Shown piece after piece: positions 18,162 to 26,578 of a stretch of DNA of 58,507 nucleotides. Positions within the stretch are counted from its first letter, which is position 1, and every line of letters begins with the position of its first letter. Position numbers and translations under genes: made by a program. The stretch is from assembly GCA_015066935.1 (NCBI GenBank), contig SVNK01000005.1, forward strand, positions 1 to 58,507, given 5' to 3'. The stretch is from Ruminococcus sp. Lineage in GTDB: Bacteria; Bacillota; Clostridia; Oscillospirales; Ruminococcaceae. The notes beneath the pieces were generated by a model. That model worked only from the letters and a program-made list of their open reading frames with translations. It was not told the DNA's origin and did no database searches.

Positions 18162-18944
18162 TTAAATAAGGGTAAAATGCTTCATGGCATTATAGATTCC
18201 GTCCTCGGAAACAGACGTTGTAACGTAGGATACATAAGGATAGATATTCTCAGCTCCGCCCATTGCAATGCTGTTCGGCACAGCCAGAAGCATGGGAAGG
18301 TCGTTCATACTGTCTCCAACCGCATATGCATCCTCATAACGGGTTCCGAGTCTTTTGAGTATCATGTCGATTCCAGTGCCTTTTGTGCAGCCATGCGGAA
18401 CCATTTCGTAAAAACCGCTGCCACGGTCGATTATCTCAAAGTTCTTTCCGATTTCACGGCGGAAAAGCTCCATATCTGAATTTTCGTCTGAAAAAGCTAC
18501 AAATTTATCGAAAATAAAGTCGTCATCGCCTACTCTTCCGCTGTTTCTGACGCCTTCAGTGAAAATATTCTTGAAGAATTCAATCCCCTTTGTATTCTCG
18601 GTAAGACTATCAAAATAATATCGGTTTCTGTACTCATAAACCGGTGCAACACGGCACTCCCTGCATATTTCCGCAGTTTTCTGACACAGACCTTTATCGA
18701 GTTCATTGGAAAATACGACCTCTCCGCCATATTCGACGTACGTTCCACAACCGCACACATAACCGTCAAAGCCAAGTTCACGGATTGCGTCCGAAATAAT
18801 AAACACGGGTCTGCCTGTGTTGATGAATGTCAGATGACCGTTCTTCCGCAGTTCAGCAATTGCAGTACGTGTGCTTTCGGAGATTTCCATCTTTTCATCG
18901 TCTGTCACAAGAGTTCCGTCAATATCAAAAAATATCGTTTTCAT
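18162..18944 (-). CDS. HAD-superfamily phosphatase, Cof type
   Basis: A 260-residue hydrolase of the Cof/YidA subfamily, which dephosphorylates sugar phosphates and flavin or pyridoxal phosphates. Motif I is FFDIDGTLVTDD (nucleophile Asp and second Asp), motif II FINTGRP, motif III includes KGTGIDMIL, and motif IV AVGDSMNDLPML. The C2 cap lies between. The substrate cannot be read from sequence. The start MKTIFFDIDGT at 18944 is the family norm, two codons inside the longest frame. It is four genes downstream of apbE on the same strand and close to the preceding small gene (about nine bases). Confidence 0.92.
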   Translation of the reverse strand: MKTIFFDIDGTLVTDDEKMEISESTRTAIAELRKNGHLTFINTGRPVFIISDAIRELGFDGYVCGCGTYVEYGGEVVFSNELDKGLCQKTAEICRECRVAPVYEYRNRYYFDSLTENTKGIEFFKNIFTEGVRNSGRVGDDDFIFDKFVAFSDENSDMELFRREIGKNFEIIDRGSGFYEMVPHGCTKGTGIDMILKRLGTRYEDAYAVGDSMNDLPMLLAVPNSIAMGGAENIYPYVSYVTTSVSEDGIYNAMKHFTLI

Positions 18945-18953
18945 ATGCACTCC

Positions 18954-19175
18954 TTAAATCATTCCCTTAAGCTCGGCAAATTTCTCAATATCGTCCGCTG
19001 TAAGCCTTATATTCGAAACTATACGCTGTCCCTGAGACGTTGTAACGGTCATCTCAATGACACTGCCCTCATCAATCACATTTGCTGCCGCCTTGAAAAA
19101 AGGCAGTACCTTAGGGTGATTTTCATTGAGTGACATAAGCACATTTTTTATTTTCAACGCTGCAAGTGGATTCAT
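18954..19175 (-). CDS. Small conserved-looking hypothetical protein
   Basis: A 73-residue soluble protein I do not recognise. It begins MNPLAALKIKNVLMSLNE and has an amphipathic pattern with a strand-rich centre (EMTVTTSQGQRIVSNIRL) and a helical end (DDIEKFAELKGMI). It lies two bases downstream of the Gx transporter gene and nine bases upstream of the HAD gene, with GGAGCAG before the ATG, so it is very probably translated as part of this operon. Confidence 0.75.
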   Translation of the reverse strand: MNPLAALKIKNVLMSLNENHPKVLPFFKAAANVIDEGSVIEMTVTTSQGQRIVSNIRLTADDIEKFAELKGMI

Positions 19176-19177
19176 TT

Positions 19178-19678
19178 TTACTGCTCCTTTTTAATGTCTT
19201 TTCTGTTGATAATAAGTGATGCACAGATTCCCGTAAAAAGTCCCGCAATCCCCCCCGAAACAACAAGAATCGGATAGTATGCAATCACCGCCATTGTACC
19301 CGTAACTGCAACCGCTGCGGCAACCTGTCCCGTGTTGTGCAGAATTCCACCAATGACGCTGCACAGCCATATATAACGTACAGGAATGACTTTCCGCAGA
19401 AACAGCATTCCCGTCAGGCACAGTGCTGCTCCCGACGCACTGTAAATCAGTGCGGAAAGATTCGAAGCAAAAAAAGCTCCCAGCAGGACTCTCGATGTAA
19501 GCATGAGTGACGTCTCCCCTGCCGAAAAACGATAAACCGCATAAACGGTTATTATGTTTGCAAGACCTGCCTTGACTCCCGGAATCGGCAATATATCGGG
19601 GAATCTCAGCTCTACGACAAATATTATCAGCGCTGCTGCTGTGAGCAGTGAAAGCTGCGTAAGACGTTTTGTTTTCAT
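19178..19678 (-). CDS. Gx transporter family membrane protein
   Basis: A 166-residue integral membrane protein with about five hydrophobic segments. The opening LTAAALIIFVVELRFPDILPIPGVKAGLANI and later GGILHNTGQVAAA match the Gx transporter family, formerly annotated as heptaprenyl diphosphate synthase component I and related to ECF-type substrate-binding S components. The substrate is unknown. It overlaps the NusG-II gene upstream (ATGA) and is in the same operon as ApbE, which suggests a link to flavin or quinone handling. EetB of flavin-based electron transfer loci has, as I recall, this same domain. Confidence 0.8.
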   Translation of the reverse strand: MKTKRLTQLSLLTAAALIIFVVELRFPDILPIPGVKAGLANIITVYAVYRFSAGETSLMLTSRVLLGAFFASNLSALIYSASGAALCLTGMLFLRKVIPVRYIWLCSVIGGILHNTGQVAAAVAVTGTMAVIAYYPILVVSGGIAGLFTGICASLIINRKDIKKEQ

Positions 19679-20037
19679 GATTCATCATCCTCCGCAAACC
19701 TTATCACAAGTCTGTGAGGCAGACATACTACAGGAAGATGCTCATGTCTCAGATAACCCGATTTCACACATGTTCTGTCAGGGCAGTCTGCATCGGAAAC
19801 ACAGATTTTTCCGTCTTTCACGGTAATTTCATTCCAGCCGTTTTCACATTCAATTCGGAAAGTCCTGTCGGTTTCCACGGCGGGATCCAGTGTGCAGACG
19901 ACTTCGTTGTCACGGAGAATTTCCACATATACCGCAGATTTTTCGTCCTTCGGAGATAATATGACAAGCGTTGCTATAACTGAAATAACAAAAACAACAA
20001 TCACGGCTGCCAGACAGATTTTCACACTCTTAGGCAC
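19675..20037 (-). CDS. NusG domain II-containing exported protein
   Basis: A 120-residue protein with one N-terminal membrane helix (about residues 6-28, AAVIVVFVISVIATLVIL) and an outside domain. The cysteine pattern DADCPDRTCVKSGYL and CLPHRLVIRF is the mark of NusG domain II proteins, which despite the name are extracytoplasmic and unrelated in role to transcription factor NusG. In several Firmicutes the same kind of gene accompanies apbE or sits in electron transfer loci. Its start overlaps the end of apbE and its end overlaps the Gx transporter gene, so the three are almost certainly co-translated. Confidence 0.82.
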   Translation of the reverse strand: MPKSVKICLAAVIVVFVISVIATLVILSPKDEKSAVYVEILRDNEVVCTLDPAVETDRTFRIECENGWNEITVKDGKICVSDADCPDRTCVKSGYLRHEHLPVVCLPHRLVIRFAEDDES

Positions 20038-21058
20038 GGCTTACCACCTCCGCAGTCATGTCGCTGAGGTTTGCAAAACTCTCCGAAAGCCCATCCGTAT
20101 AGAGAATTTCACGCTCATCATTCACGAGAATAAGCTCAAATCCCTCGTTTTTCCGCCAGAAATCAAGTGCTTTTTCAGCTCCCATAACAAAAAGAGCCGT
20201 CGAAAGTCCATCGCAGCGGACTCCGCTTTTACCGATAACCGTTACAGATACCAGCCCATTTCTGACAGGTCTGCCTGTTTCGGGGTCAATGATATGACAG
20301 TAGGAAATCCCGTCGTCACCCGTAAAACAGCGTTCATAGCTGCCCGAGGTGACAACTGCGCAGTCCTCGATTTCAACTGAACACATATCGGCTTCTGGAG
20401 CAAACGGATTCCGTACAGCAACTCGCCAGCATGAACCGTCAGGCTTTCTGCCGAGTGCATGAACGTTGCCTCCAAGACTTACAATTGCCGATTCCACGCC
20501 GTTTTCACGAAACTCCTCCATAAGCTCGTCGCTTGTATACCCTTTTGCGACTGCTCCGAGGTCAATCATTGCACCATCGGGGACGATTATTTGTCCTCCG
20601 CCAGCGGACACATTCTGCCATCCGACACCTTCAAGCAGACGATTAAGTTCCTCATCGGACGGAATACGATAATTCTCCGTTGTGAAGCCCCATGCAGCTG
20701 TAACGGGATACAAAGTTATATCCAGCGTCCCGTTTGTCTCACGACCAAGCTCAAGTGCAGTCTCCACAAGCTTTTGCGTATCCTCTCCGACAAAAACACT
20801 TTCTCCTCCGCTATGATTAACCCGCCATATATCGCTGTTTTCAATATTCACCGAGAACTTGTCTTCAAGCTCATGAATACGTTCCTCGGCAGCCGTCAGA
20901 GCAGCTTCGGCATTATCTCCGTAAGCGGTAAGCTCCATATATGTATCCATAGCGAATGTCCCTCTGCGGCGGACAGTTTCCTTTTCTTTATCGGAACAGC
21001 CGACAAGTGACATCATTACCAGCAAAACTGATGTTACAAAAAATTTTCGCGTCGTCAC
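20030..21058 (-). CDS. apbE: FAD:protein FMN transferase, lipoprotein
   Basis: Attaches FMN covalently to Ser/Thr of target flavoproteins on the outer face of the membrane. The 342-residue product starts with a signal peptide ending in a lipobox (SLVGC), then GTFAMDTYMELTAYG, IDLGAVAKGYTSDELME, SLGGNVHALG, and the C-terminal VTVIGKSGVRCDGLSTALFVMG. All are ApbE hallmarks. I chose the GTG at 21058 because AAAGGAGC is eight bases upstream; the longer ATG frame has no such site. It leads an operon with the NusG-II, Gx transporter, small and HAD genes. No FMN-acceptor protein is seen nearby. Confidence 0.92.
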   Translation of the reverse strand: MTTRKFFVTSVLLVMMSLVGCSDKEKETVRRRGTFAMDTYMELTAYGDNAEAALTAAEERIHELEDKFSVNIENSDIWRVNHSGGESVFVGEDTQKLVETALELGRETNGTLDITLYPVTAAWGFTTENYRIPSDEELNRLLEGVGWQNVSAGGGQIIVPDGAMIDLGAVAKGYTSDELMEEFRENGVESAIVSLGGNVHALGRKPDGSCWRVAVRNPFAPEADMCSVEIEDCAVVTSGSYERCFTGDDGISYCHIIDPETGRPVRNGLVSVTVIGKSGVRCDGLSTALFVMGAEKALDFWRKNEGFELILVNDEREILYTDGLSESFANLSDMTAEVVSRA

Positions 21059-21080
21059 AGCGTCTGCTCCTTTCAGAAAT

Positions 21081-21260
21081 TTAAGGCAGCACCGCACAGA
21101 GATTGTACGAAAGATGCGAAGACAGATTTTTCGTCAGATTGTATAGAAATTCCGTAGGCATACTGACGTATGTCAAGGAATTTCTGTGCAAGATGACGGG
21201 AAATATGAACGCAGATTTCGTGCAAAGCCGTAAGGCATGCTTTGTGCGGTGTTGCCTTAA
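21081..21260. mobile_element. 180-bp MITE-like element, copy 1
   Basis: Bounded by inverted repeats TTAAGGCAGCACCGCACAGA and, inverted, TTAAGGCAACACCGCACAAA, about 21 bp with two mismatches and TTAA at both outer ends. A second copy of equal length, about 85 percent identical by eye, lies inverted at 31865-32044. The interior has further palindromes (GCATACTGACGTATG) and no reading frame. Non-autonomous mobile element is the simplest reading. Confidence 0.78.
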
Positions 21261-21500
21261 GAAAAGGCTGATATAAACCAGCCTTTTCTAATTGTCAATA
21301 AATCCGAAATCAATTAAAGGGACGCCCTCACTTGCAGGGCGTCCCCTCTTAAAAAACAGTCCACCGGACTGTTTTTTAATTCACCCCTTGCGGAGCGCCC
21401 AAAGGCATTTATGGGGCGTTGCCCCATACCCCACAAGGGCTTTCAGCCCTTGACCTGACCAAAGGAATTACATCCCTTTGGAATCCCTTTATTATTGATT
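21261..21500. terminator. Cluster of hairpins between gpmI and the MITE
   Basis: In order: GAAAAGGCTG/CAGCCTTTTC (21261-21288); GGGACGCCCT/AGGGCGTCCC (21319-21345), which on the minus strand is a fair terminator for gpmI; AAAAAACAGTCC/GGACTGTTTTTT (21351-21377), a strong bidirectional terminator; then ATGGGGC/GCCCCAT (21411-21427), AAGGGC/GCCCTT (21435-21451) and CCAAAGG/CCTTTGG. The last three resemble a family of GC-rich intergenic palindromes common in this group of bacteria. Confidence 0.7.
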
Positions 21501-21550
21501 CAAAGCTTTTTCATATTACACGGTAATGTAAACCGTTCTTTTCATTATCT

Positions 21551-23068
21551 TTACTTAATGAGAAGTGACTTTCCTGTCATTTCCTCGGGCTGAGGAACTC
21601 CCATAATATCAAGCATTGTAGGTGCAAGGTCAGCAAGAACACCGCCGTCTGCAAGCTTGCCGTCAACACCGACTGCAATAAGCGGAACGGGATTTGTTGT
21701 ATGTGCTGTGAACGGACTTCCGTCAGGCTCATACATCTTGTCGGCATTACCGTGGTCGGCAGTAATAAGAGCTGCACCGTCCTTTGCAAGGATAGCGTCA
21801 ACCATACGTCCAACGCACTCGTCAACTGCTTCAACAGCCTTGACAGCAGCGTCGAAAATACCTGTGTGTCCTACCATGTCGCAGTTAGCGTAGTTGAGGA
21901 TAATAACGTCGTACTTATCGGCATTGATTGCGTCCACAACAGCGTCGCAAACCTCATATGCACTCATCTCAGGCTTCATATCAAATGTCTCAACATCGGG
22001 AGACTTGATAAGAATTCTGTCCTCGCCCTCAAACTGCATCTCCTCGCCGCCATTGAAGAAGAATGTTACGTGAGCGTACTTCTGGGTTTCAGCAATACGA
22101 AGCTGAGTCTTGCCGATTTTTGAAAGGTACTCACCCATTGTCATTGTGAGCTGCTCGGGAGGATATGCCACTGAAACATTGGGCATAGTTGCGTCGTACT
22201 GAGCCATGCACACGAAATTAACAGGGAAGAAGCCGTTCTTTCTTGTGAAGCCTGTGAACTCAGGGTCAACAAAGGCTCTTGTAATCTGTCTTGCACGGTC
22301 GGGACGGAAATTGAAGAAAATCACACTGTCGTCAGCTTTGATAGCCGAACCGCCCTCAATTACTGTAGGAAGCATGAATTCGTCGGTAACTTCGTTTGCG
22401 TAAGAATTCTTTATAGCCTGAACAGGGTCGGACTCCTTAACGCCCTCGCCGTAAACGAGTGCGGAATAAGCTTTTTCAACACGGTCCCATGCGTTGTCTC
22501 TGTCCATTGCGTAGAAACGTCCGCTGATTGTTGCGATTTTTCCGAGACCAATTTTGTCAAGCTCTGCAACAGCCTCTGCCATGTAGTCTGCTGCTGACGA
22601 CGGAGGAACGTCACGTCCGTCAAGGAATGCATGGATGTAAACCTTGTCAAGACCGTTCTTCTTTGCCATCTCAACAATACCGTAGAGATGCTCCATATGA
22701 CTGTGAACGCCGCCGGGTGAGAGAAGTCCCATAAGGTGGAGTGCGGAACCCTTCTCCTTACAGTTGTCCATTGCAGCCTTGATTGCCTTATTATCGAAGA
22801 AAGTGCCGTCCTTGATGTCCTTGGAAATCTTGACGAGCATCTGGTAGACGATACGTCCTGCACCGATATTTGTGTGACCTACCTCAGAGTTGCCCATCTG
22901 TCCGTCGGGGAGACCTACATCGAGTCCGCTTGCACCGATAAGTGTGTTCGGACCCTGCATATATTTGTCGATATTAGGTGTGTTTGCGGCTGCGATTGCG
23001 TTGCCGTAATCAGAGGCATTATAGCCGAAGCCGTCCATAATGATAAGTGCTACAGGTTTTTTTGACAT
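21551..23068 (-). CDS. gpmI: 2,3-bisphosphoglycerate-independent phosphoglycerate mutase
   Basis: Interconverts 3- and 2-phosphoglycerate. The 505-residue, two-metal enzyme has the N-terminal LIIMDGFGYN, the catalytic serine in GNSEVGHTNIGAGRIVYQ, HIHAFLDGRDVPPSS-type region, NFRPDRARQITRA, and the metal-binding ITADHGNADKM and AHTTNPVPLI. Length is normal. It is last in the run pgk, three small genes, tpiA, gpmI on the minus strand, 78 bases after tpiA with a small hairpin between them. Confidence 0.98.
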   Translation of the reverse strand: MSKKPVALIIMDGFGYNASDYGNAIAAANTPNIDKYMQGPNTLIGASGLDVGLPDGQMGNSEVGHTNIGAGRIVYQMLVKISKDIKDGTFFDNKAIKAAMDNCKEKGSALHLMGLLSPGGVHSHMEHLYGIVEMAKKNGLDKVYIHAFLDGRDVPPSSAADYMAEAVAELDKIGLGKIATISGRFYAMDRDNAWDRVEKAYSALVYGEGVKESDPVQAIKNSYANEVTDEFMLPTVIEGGSAIKADDSVIFFNFRPDRARQITRAFVDPEFTGFTRKNGFFPVNFVCMAQYDATMPNVSVAYPPEQLTMTMGEYLSKIGKTQLRIAETQKYAHVTFFFNGGEEMQFEGEDRILIKSPDVETFDMKPEMSAYEVCDAVVDAINADKYDVIILNYANCDMVGHTGIFDAAVKAVEAVDECVGRMVDAILAKDGAALITADHGNADKMYEPDGSPFTAHTTNPVPLIAVGVDGKLADGGVLADLAPTMLDIMGVPQPEEMTGKSLLIK

Positions 23069-23111
23069 AATACAAACCCTTTCGTATTTATTTCATTGAG
23101 AACATATGTAG

Positions 23112-23130
23112 GGGCGGATATTCTCCGCCC
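23112..23130. promoter_or_regulatory. Hairpin between tpiA and gpmI
   Basis: GGGCGGA and TCCGCCC form a seven-base GC stem, preceded on the plus strand by TGTAGGG as in the palindromic repeats at 11080 and 12053. No U-tract on the minus strand, so it more likely marks an RNA processing or stability element than a full stop. Confidence 0.45.
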
Positions 23131-23146
23131 GCTTATATCCTGATAA

Positions 23147-23923
23147 TCAGCCCTCAACAGCAGCCTGAACGATTGTGTTGAAGTCAGCAGCCTTGAGTGA
23201 AGCACCGCCGATAAGTCCGCCGTCGATGTTGGGCTTGGCAAGAAGCTCAGCAGCGTTTGCAGCGTTCATTGAACCGCCGTACTGAATTGTAACAGCGTCA
23301 GCAGTTGCCTGATCGTAGAGCTTTGCAAGCTGTGCACGGATGAATCCGCATACTTCCTCAGCCTGCTCGGGAGTTGCTGTAAGACCTGTTCCGATAGCCC
23401 ATACAGGCTCATAAGCGATAACAACATTCTTAACCTGCTCAGCAGTTACGCTCCAGAGGTCAAGCTTGATCTGACGTGCGATAACTTCCTCAGTGATGTT
23501 GCACTCACGCTCCCACTTGAGCTCGCCAACACATACGATAGGCTTGAGACCTGCATTGAGTGCAGCAAGAGTTCTCTTGTTTACTGTCTCGTCTGTCTCA
23601 CCGAAGTACTGTCTTCTCTCGGAGTGACCGATTACAACGTAGTCAACGCCAAGCTCAACGAGCATATCTGCGGAAATCTCACCTGTGAATGCGCCGCTCT
23701 TCTCAAAGTGAACGTTCTCTGCACCAATCTTTACGTTTGAACCTGCTGTTGTGTTGATAGCAGTCTCAAGGTTTGTGAAAGGTACGCAGGCAATAACTTC
23801 AACGTTGCCCTCTGCATTTGCTACGAGAGGCTTGATAGCTTCGAGAAGCTCCTTAGCCTCGGGTCTTGTCTTGTTCATTTTCCAGTTTCCGGCAATAATT
23901 GCCTTTCTTGTTGACTTGTTCAT
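23147..23923 (-). CDS. tpiA: Triosephosphate isomerase
   Basis: Interconverts dihydroxyacetone phosphate and glyceraldehyde 3-phosphate. The 258-residue barrel shows the N-terminal IIAGNWKMNKT (catalytic Lys), VVIGHSERRQYFGE (catalytic His), AYEPVWAIGTGLTAT (catalytic Glu and loop 6) and IQYGGSMNAANA. It follows the Asp-Cys repeat protein gene by 37 bases and precedes gpmI, part of a lower-glycolysis cluster. Confidence 0.98.
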   Translation of the reverse strand: MNKSTRKAIIAGNWKMNKTRPEAKELLEAIKPLVANAEGNVEVIACVPFTNLETAINTTAGSNVKIGAENVHFEKSGAFTGEISADMLVELGVDYVVIGHSERRQYFGETDETVNKRTLAALNAGLKPIVCVGELKWERECNITEEVIARQIKLDLWSVTAEQVKNVVIAYEPVWAIGTGLTATPEQAEEVCGFIRAQLAKLYDQATADAVTIQYGGSMNAANAAELLAKPNIDGGLIGGASLKAADFNTIVQAAVEG

Positions 23924-23960
23924 GTTAATTTACTCCTTATTTTAATTATATAAATATTAA

Positions 23961-24215
23961 TTATTCGCATTCACAGCCGCAATCGCAATCACAGTCGCAG
24001 TCGCAGTCACAGTCGCAATCGCAATCACAGTCTGATTTCTTTACATTTGTGTTTCCGTTATGGCTTCCGAGTGAAACATTGAAGCCGTTCAGGGAAATTC
24101 CTCCCCTTACAGGAGAAAGAAGCATTCCTGCCACAAGTCCTGCAAGAAATCCGATAATTGCCATAAGTACCGCAACAGCTGTGCACTGCTGTGTGTTTTC
24201 CATATTATCGTTCAT
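23961..24215 (-). CDS. Small membrane protein with an Asp-Cys repeat tail
   Basis: An 84-residue protein. Residues about 11-34 (TAVAVLMAIIGFLAGLVAGM) form one membrane helix. A short Gly/Asn-rich spacer follows, and the last 25 residues alternate Asp and Cys: KKSDCDCDCDCD continuing to GCECE, giving about twelve cysteines. Such a tail could chelate soft metals or an iron-sulfur or zinc cluster; no family is known to me. The repeat is encoded by a hexanucleotide-type repeat (23962-24033), so length changes keep the frame. GGAGGACATC precedes the ATG. It lies between a TPR-like gene and tpiA on the same strand. Confidence 0.82.
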   Translation of the reverse strand: MNDNMENTQQCTAVAVLMAIIGFLAGLVAGMLLSPVRGGISLNGFNVSLGSHNGNTNVKKSDCDCDCDCDCDCDCDCDCGCECE

Positions 24216-24224
24216 GATGTCCTC

Positions 24225-24881
24225 CTATTTTACGGCATCTTCAAGAAGATTCAGCGTACTTTCTTTCTGCCATTTCATCTGATAGCCGCCGTAATTTTCA
24301 ATCTGATTCTTAAGAGAAGCGTACTCATCCTGCCACTGTGTATCTCCGAGATTCCTAAGAACTCTTACATACGATATTCCCGACATAACCGGAAAAGCAG
24401 CTTCATACTTCTGAGACCACTTTCTTATACAGGCAATATACTGCATAGCTCCCTGTTCATCGCCTTTAAGCGACAAAACATCGGCTGCAGCGTCATAGTA
24501 TGAGCCTGCCATTCTCTCCCTTACCGGAGAACCAAAATAAATATCAAGGAACTTTTTATTCTTGCAGAATATTTCAAAAGCTTCATCTGTACGTCCTGTC
24601 CGCAGATAAAGATTAATCCTTACAAAATTCCCCGTACCCTTTGTATCGTCATCGGAAAGTGCCGAAATCTTAACACTGTCGAGCATTTCCTCAGCTTCTT
24701 CATAACGCTTTACACTGATAAGCTGATCAGCAATAAGCAGTCTGTCATACGGCTTCGGATTCTTATGTGCGGCAATATATGCGTCAACATACTCACTGCA
24801 CATACCCTTTTCTGCATATATTGACTGCATTTCTTCAGTTACGCCTGCCATTTTATTAAGCAGTTTTTTGATTATACCCAT
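24225..24881 (-). CDS. TPR-like helical hypothetical protein
   Basis: A 218-residue soluble, nearly all-helical protein. Segments such as YDRLLIADQLISVKRYEEAE, FVRINLYLRTGRTDEAFEIF and YYDAAADVLSLKGDEQGAMQ have the spacing and small/large residue pattern of tetratricopeptide repeats, implying protein-protein contact. No specific function can be assigned. The gene ends nine bases before the Asp-Cys repeat protein gene, suggesting they are co-expressed and may cooperate. Confidence 0.72.
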   Translation of the reverse strand: MGIIKKLLNKMAGVTEEMQSIYAEKGMCSEYVDAYIAAHKNPKPYDRLLIADQLISVKRYEEAEEMLDSVKISALSDDDTKGTGNFVRINLYLRTGRTDEAFEIFCKNKKFLDIYFGSPVRERMAGSYYDAAADVLSLKGDEQGAMQYIACIRKWSQKYEAAFPVMSGISYVRVLRNLGDTQWQDEYASLKNQIENYGGYQMKWQKESTLNLLEDAVK

Positions 24882-24914
24882 ATAGATTTTCTCCTGAACT
24901 TATCGTTGAAACTA

Positions 24915-25163
24915 TTAACAGTGCTTGTTCTTTACATCAAAATACATTATTATTCCGAGCATCAGCAGTATTGCCGATACACCGGCAGCTATGCCGATAA
25001 AAATATGATATATCATCTGCCAAGGCGTAAGCTTTGTGGTATTTTTGTCTTTCCTGATTACAGCCGCAACGGTAATTATGACGTCTTTAAGAAAAATATA
25101 CGAAATAAAGCCTGCAAACAGCATCAGCAAGAACATTACCATAACATCAATATAATCAGTCAT
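24915..25163 (-). CDS. Small two-helix membrane protein
   Basis: An 82-residue protein with two hydrophobic segments (about 6-35 and 52-75) joined by a basic loop VIRKDKNTTKLTPWQ. Unrecognised. GGAATTCC lies before the ATG, with a weaker purine tract than its neighbours. It sits between pgk and the TPR-like gene on the same strand, but a gap of about 85 bases with a GC hairpin separates it from pgk. Confidence 0.7.
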   Translation of the reverse strand: MTDYIDVMVMFLLMLFAGFISYIFLKDVIITVAAVIRKDKNTTKLTPWQMIYHIFIGIAAGVSAILLMLGIIMYFDVKNKHC

Positions 25164-25212
25164 TTGGAATTCCTCATTTTATTTCGTTATCCATACGTCA
25201 ATTATTGCAACA

Positions 25213-25236
25213 AGGGCGGATATTGCTGTCCGCCCT
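25213..25236 (-). terminator. Hairpin after pgk
   Basis: AGGGCGGA/TCCGCCCT with an eight-base loop; on the minus strand it is followed by TGTTG only, so termination may be partial. Confidence 0.5.
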
Positions 25237-25249
25237 ATTGTCTGTATGA

Positions 25250-26470
25250 TTACTTTTCAGCGATAGCTGCAACGCCGGGAAGAACTTTGCCCTCAAGGTA
25301 TTCGAGAGAAGCACCGCCGCCTGTGGAGATGTGGCTCATCTTGTCAGCAAAACCGAGCTGAATAACTGCTGCTGCTGAGTCACCGCCGCCGATGATTGTT
25401 GTAGCGTCTGTCTCAGCAAGAGCCTTTGCTACAGCGATTGTACCCTTAGCAAGTGTGGGGTTCTCGAAAACGCCCATAGGTCCGTTCCAAACAACTGTCT
25501 TAGCTGTCTTAACTGCCTCAGCGAAGAGCTCCTGAGTCTTTATACCGATGTCAAGACCCATCTTGTCAGCAGGAATTGCGTTGGAATCAACAACCTCAAC
25601 AGCGATTTCAGCGTCGATAGGATTGGGGAACTCAGCAGCGATTGTTGTATCAACGGGAAGGAGAATCTTCTTGCCGAGGCTCTCAGCCTTAGCGAGCATC
25701 TCCTTGCAGTAATCGAGCTTCTCGTCGTCAACGAGTGAAGTTCCGATTGAACCGCCGTTAGCCTTGATGAATGTGTATGCCATACCGCCGCCGATGATGA
25801 GTGTATCACACTTTTCGAGGAGGTTTGAAATTACGTTGAGCTTATCTGCAACCTTAGCTCCGCCGAGGATAGCAACGAAAGGTCTCTCAGGAACCTCAAC
25901 AGCGTTTCCGAGGTACTTGATTTCCTTCTGCATGAGGTAGCCTACTGCTGTATCCTTAACGAACTTTGTAACGCCTGCTGTTGAAGCATGAGCACGGTGT
26001 GCGCTTCCGAAAGCGTCCATAACGAATGCCTCTCCGTCAACGAGCTCAGCAAGCTCTTTGGAGAAATCTTCGCCGTTCTTTGTTTCCTCTGCGCCACGGA
26101 ATCTTGTGTTCTCAAGAACAACGATTTCGCCGTCAGCCATTTCAGCAACAGCCTTCTTAGCGTTGTCGCCTACAACTGTGTCGTCAGCAGCGAATACAAC
26201 CTTTGTATTTACGAGCTCTGCAAGTCTTGCAGCAGCGGGAGCAAGTGAGAACTTAGCCTCGGGACCGTTCTTGGGCTTGCCGAGATGTGAGCAGAGAACA
26301 ACCTTTGCTCCTTTTTCAACGAGCTTATTTATAGTGGGAAGTGCAGCCTGGATTCTGTTATCGTTTGTGATAACGCCGTCCTTAAGTGGTACATTGAAGT
26401 CTACTCTTACGAGTACCTTTCTGCCTTTTACGTTAATGTCTTCTACAGTAACCTTGTTTAATCCTGCCAT
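25250..26470 (-). CDS. pgk: Phosphoglycerate kinase
   Basis: Makes ATP from 1,3-bisphosphoglycerate. The 406-residue enzyme has [79 protein letters not shown] and GGGDSAAAV in the standard order. Strong codon bias and a well placed site upstream fit a highly expressed gene. It heads the minus-strand run leading to tpiA and gpmI; the gap gene is not in this window. Confidence 0.98.
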   Translation of the reverse strand: MAGLNKVTVEDINVKGRKVLVRVDFNVPLKDGVITNDNRIQAALPTINKLVEKGAKVVLCSHLGKPKNGPEAKFSLAPAAARLAELVNTKVVFAADDTVVGDNAKKAVAEMADGEIVVLENTRFRGAEETKNGEDFSKELAELVDGEAFVMDAFGSAHRAHASTAGVTKFVKDTAVGYLMQKEIKYLGNAVEVPERPFVAILGGAKVADKLNVISNLLEKCDTLIIGGGMAYTFIKANGGSIGTSLVDDEKLDYCKEMLAKAESLGKKILLPVDTTIAAEFPNPIDAEIAVEVVDSNAIPADKMGLDIGIKTQELFAEAVKTAKTVVWNGPMGVFENPTLAKGTIAVAKALAETDATTIIGGGDSAAAVIQLGFADKMSHISTGGGASLEYLEGKVLPGVAAIAEK

Positions 26471-26578
26471 TGGTATGACATCCTTTCGTATACATTTTGA
26501 TGGTTGTCATTTGTTTAACAACCTTATTTCTATTTTACACCATTTCAAAAGATTTTTCAAGTACCTGAGCAATATTTT

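Noticed and set aside
19178..19678. Heptaprenyl diphosphate synthase subunit
   Set aside because: The old family name; the sequence is a multi-helix membrane protein without prenyl synthase motifs, so Gx transporter family is preferred.
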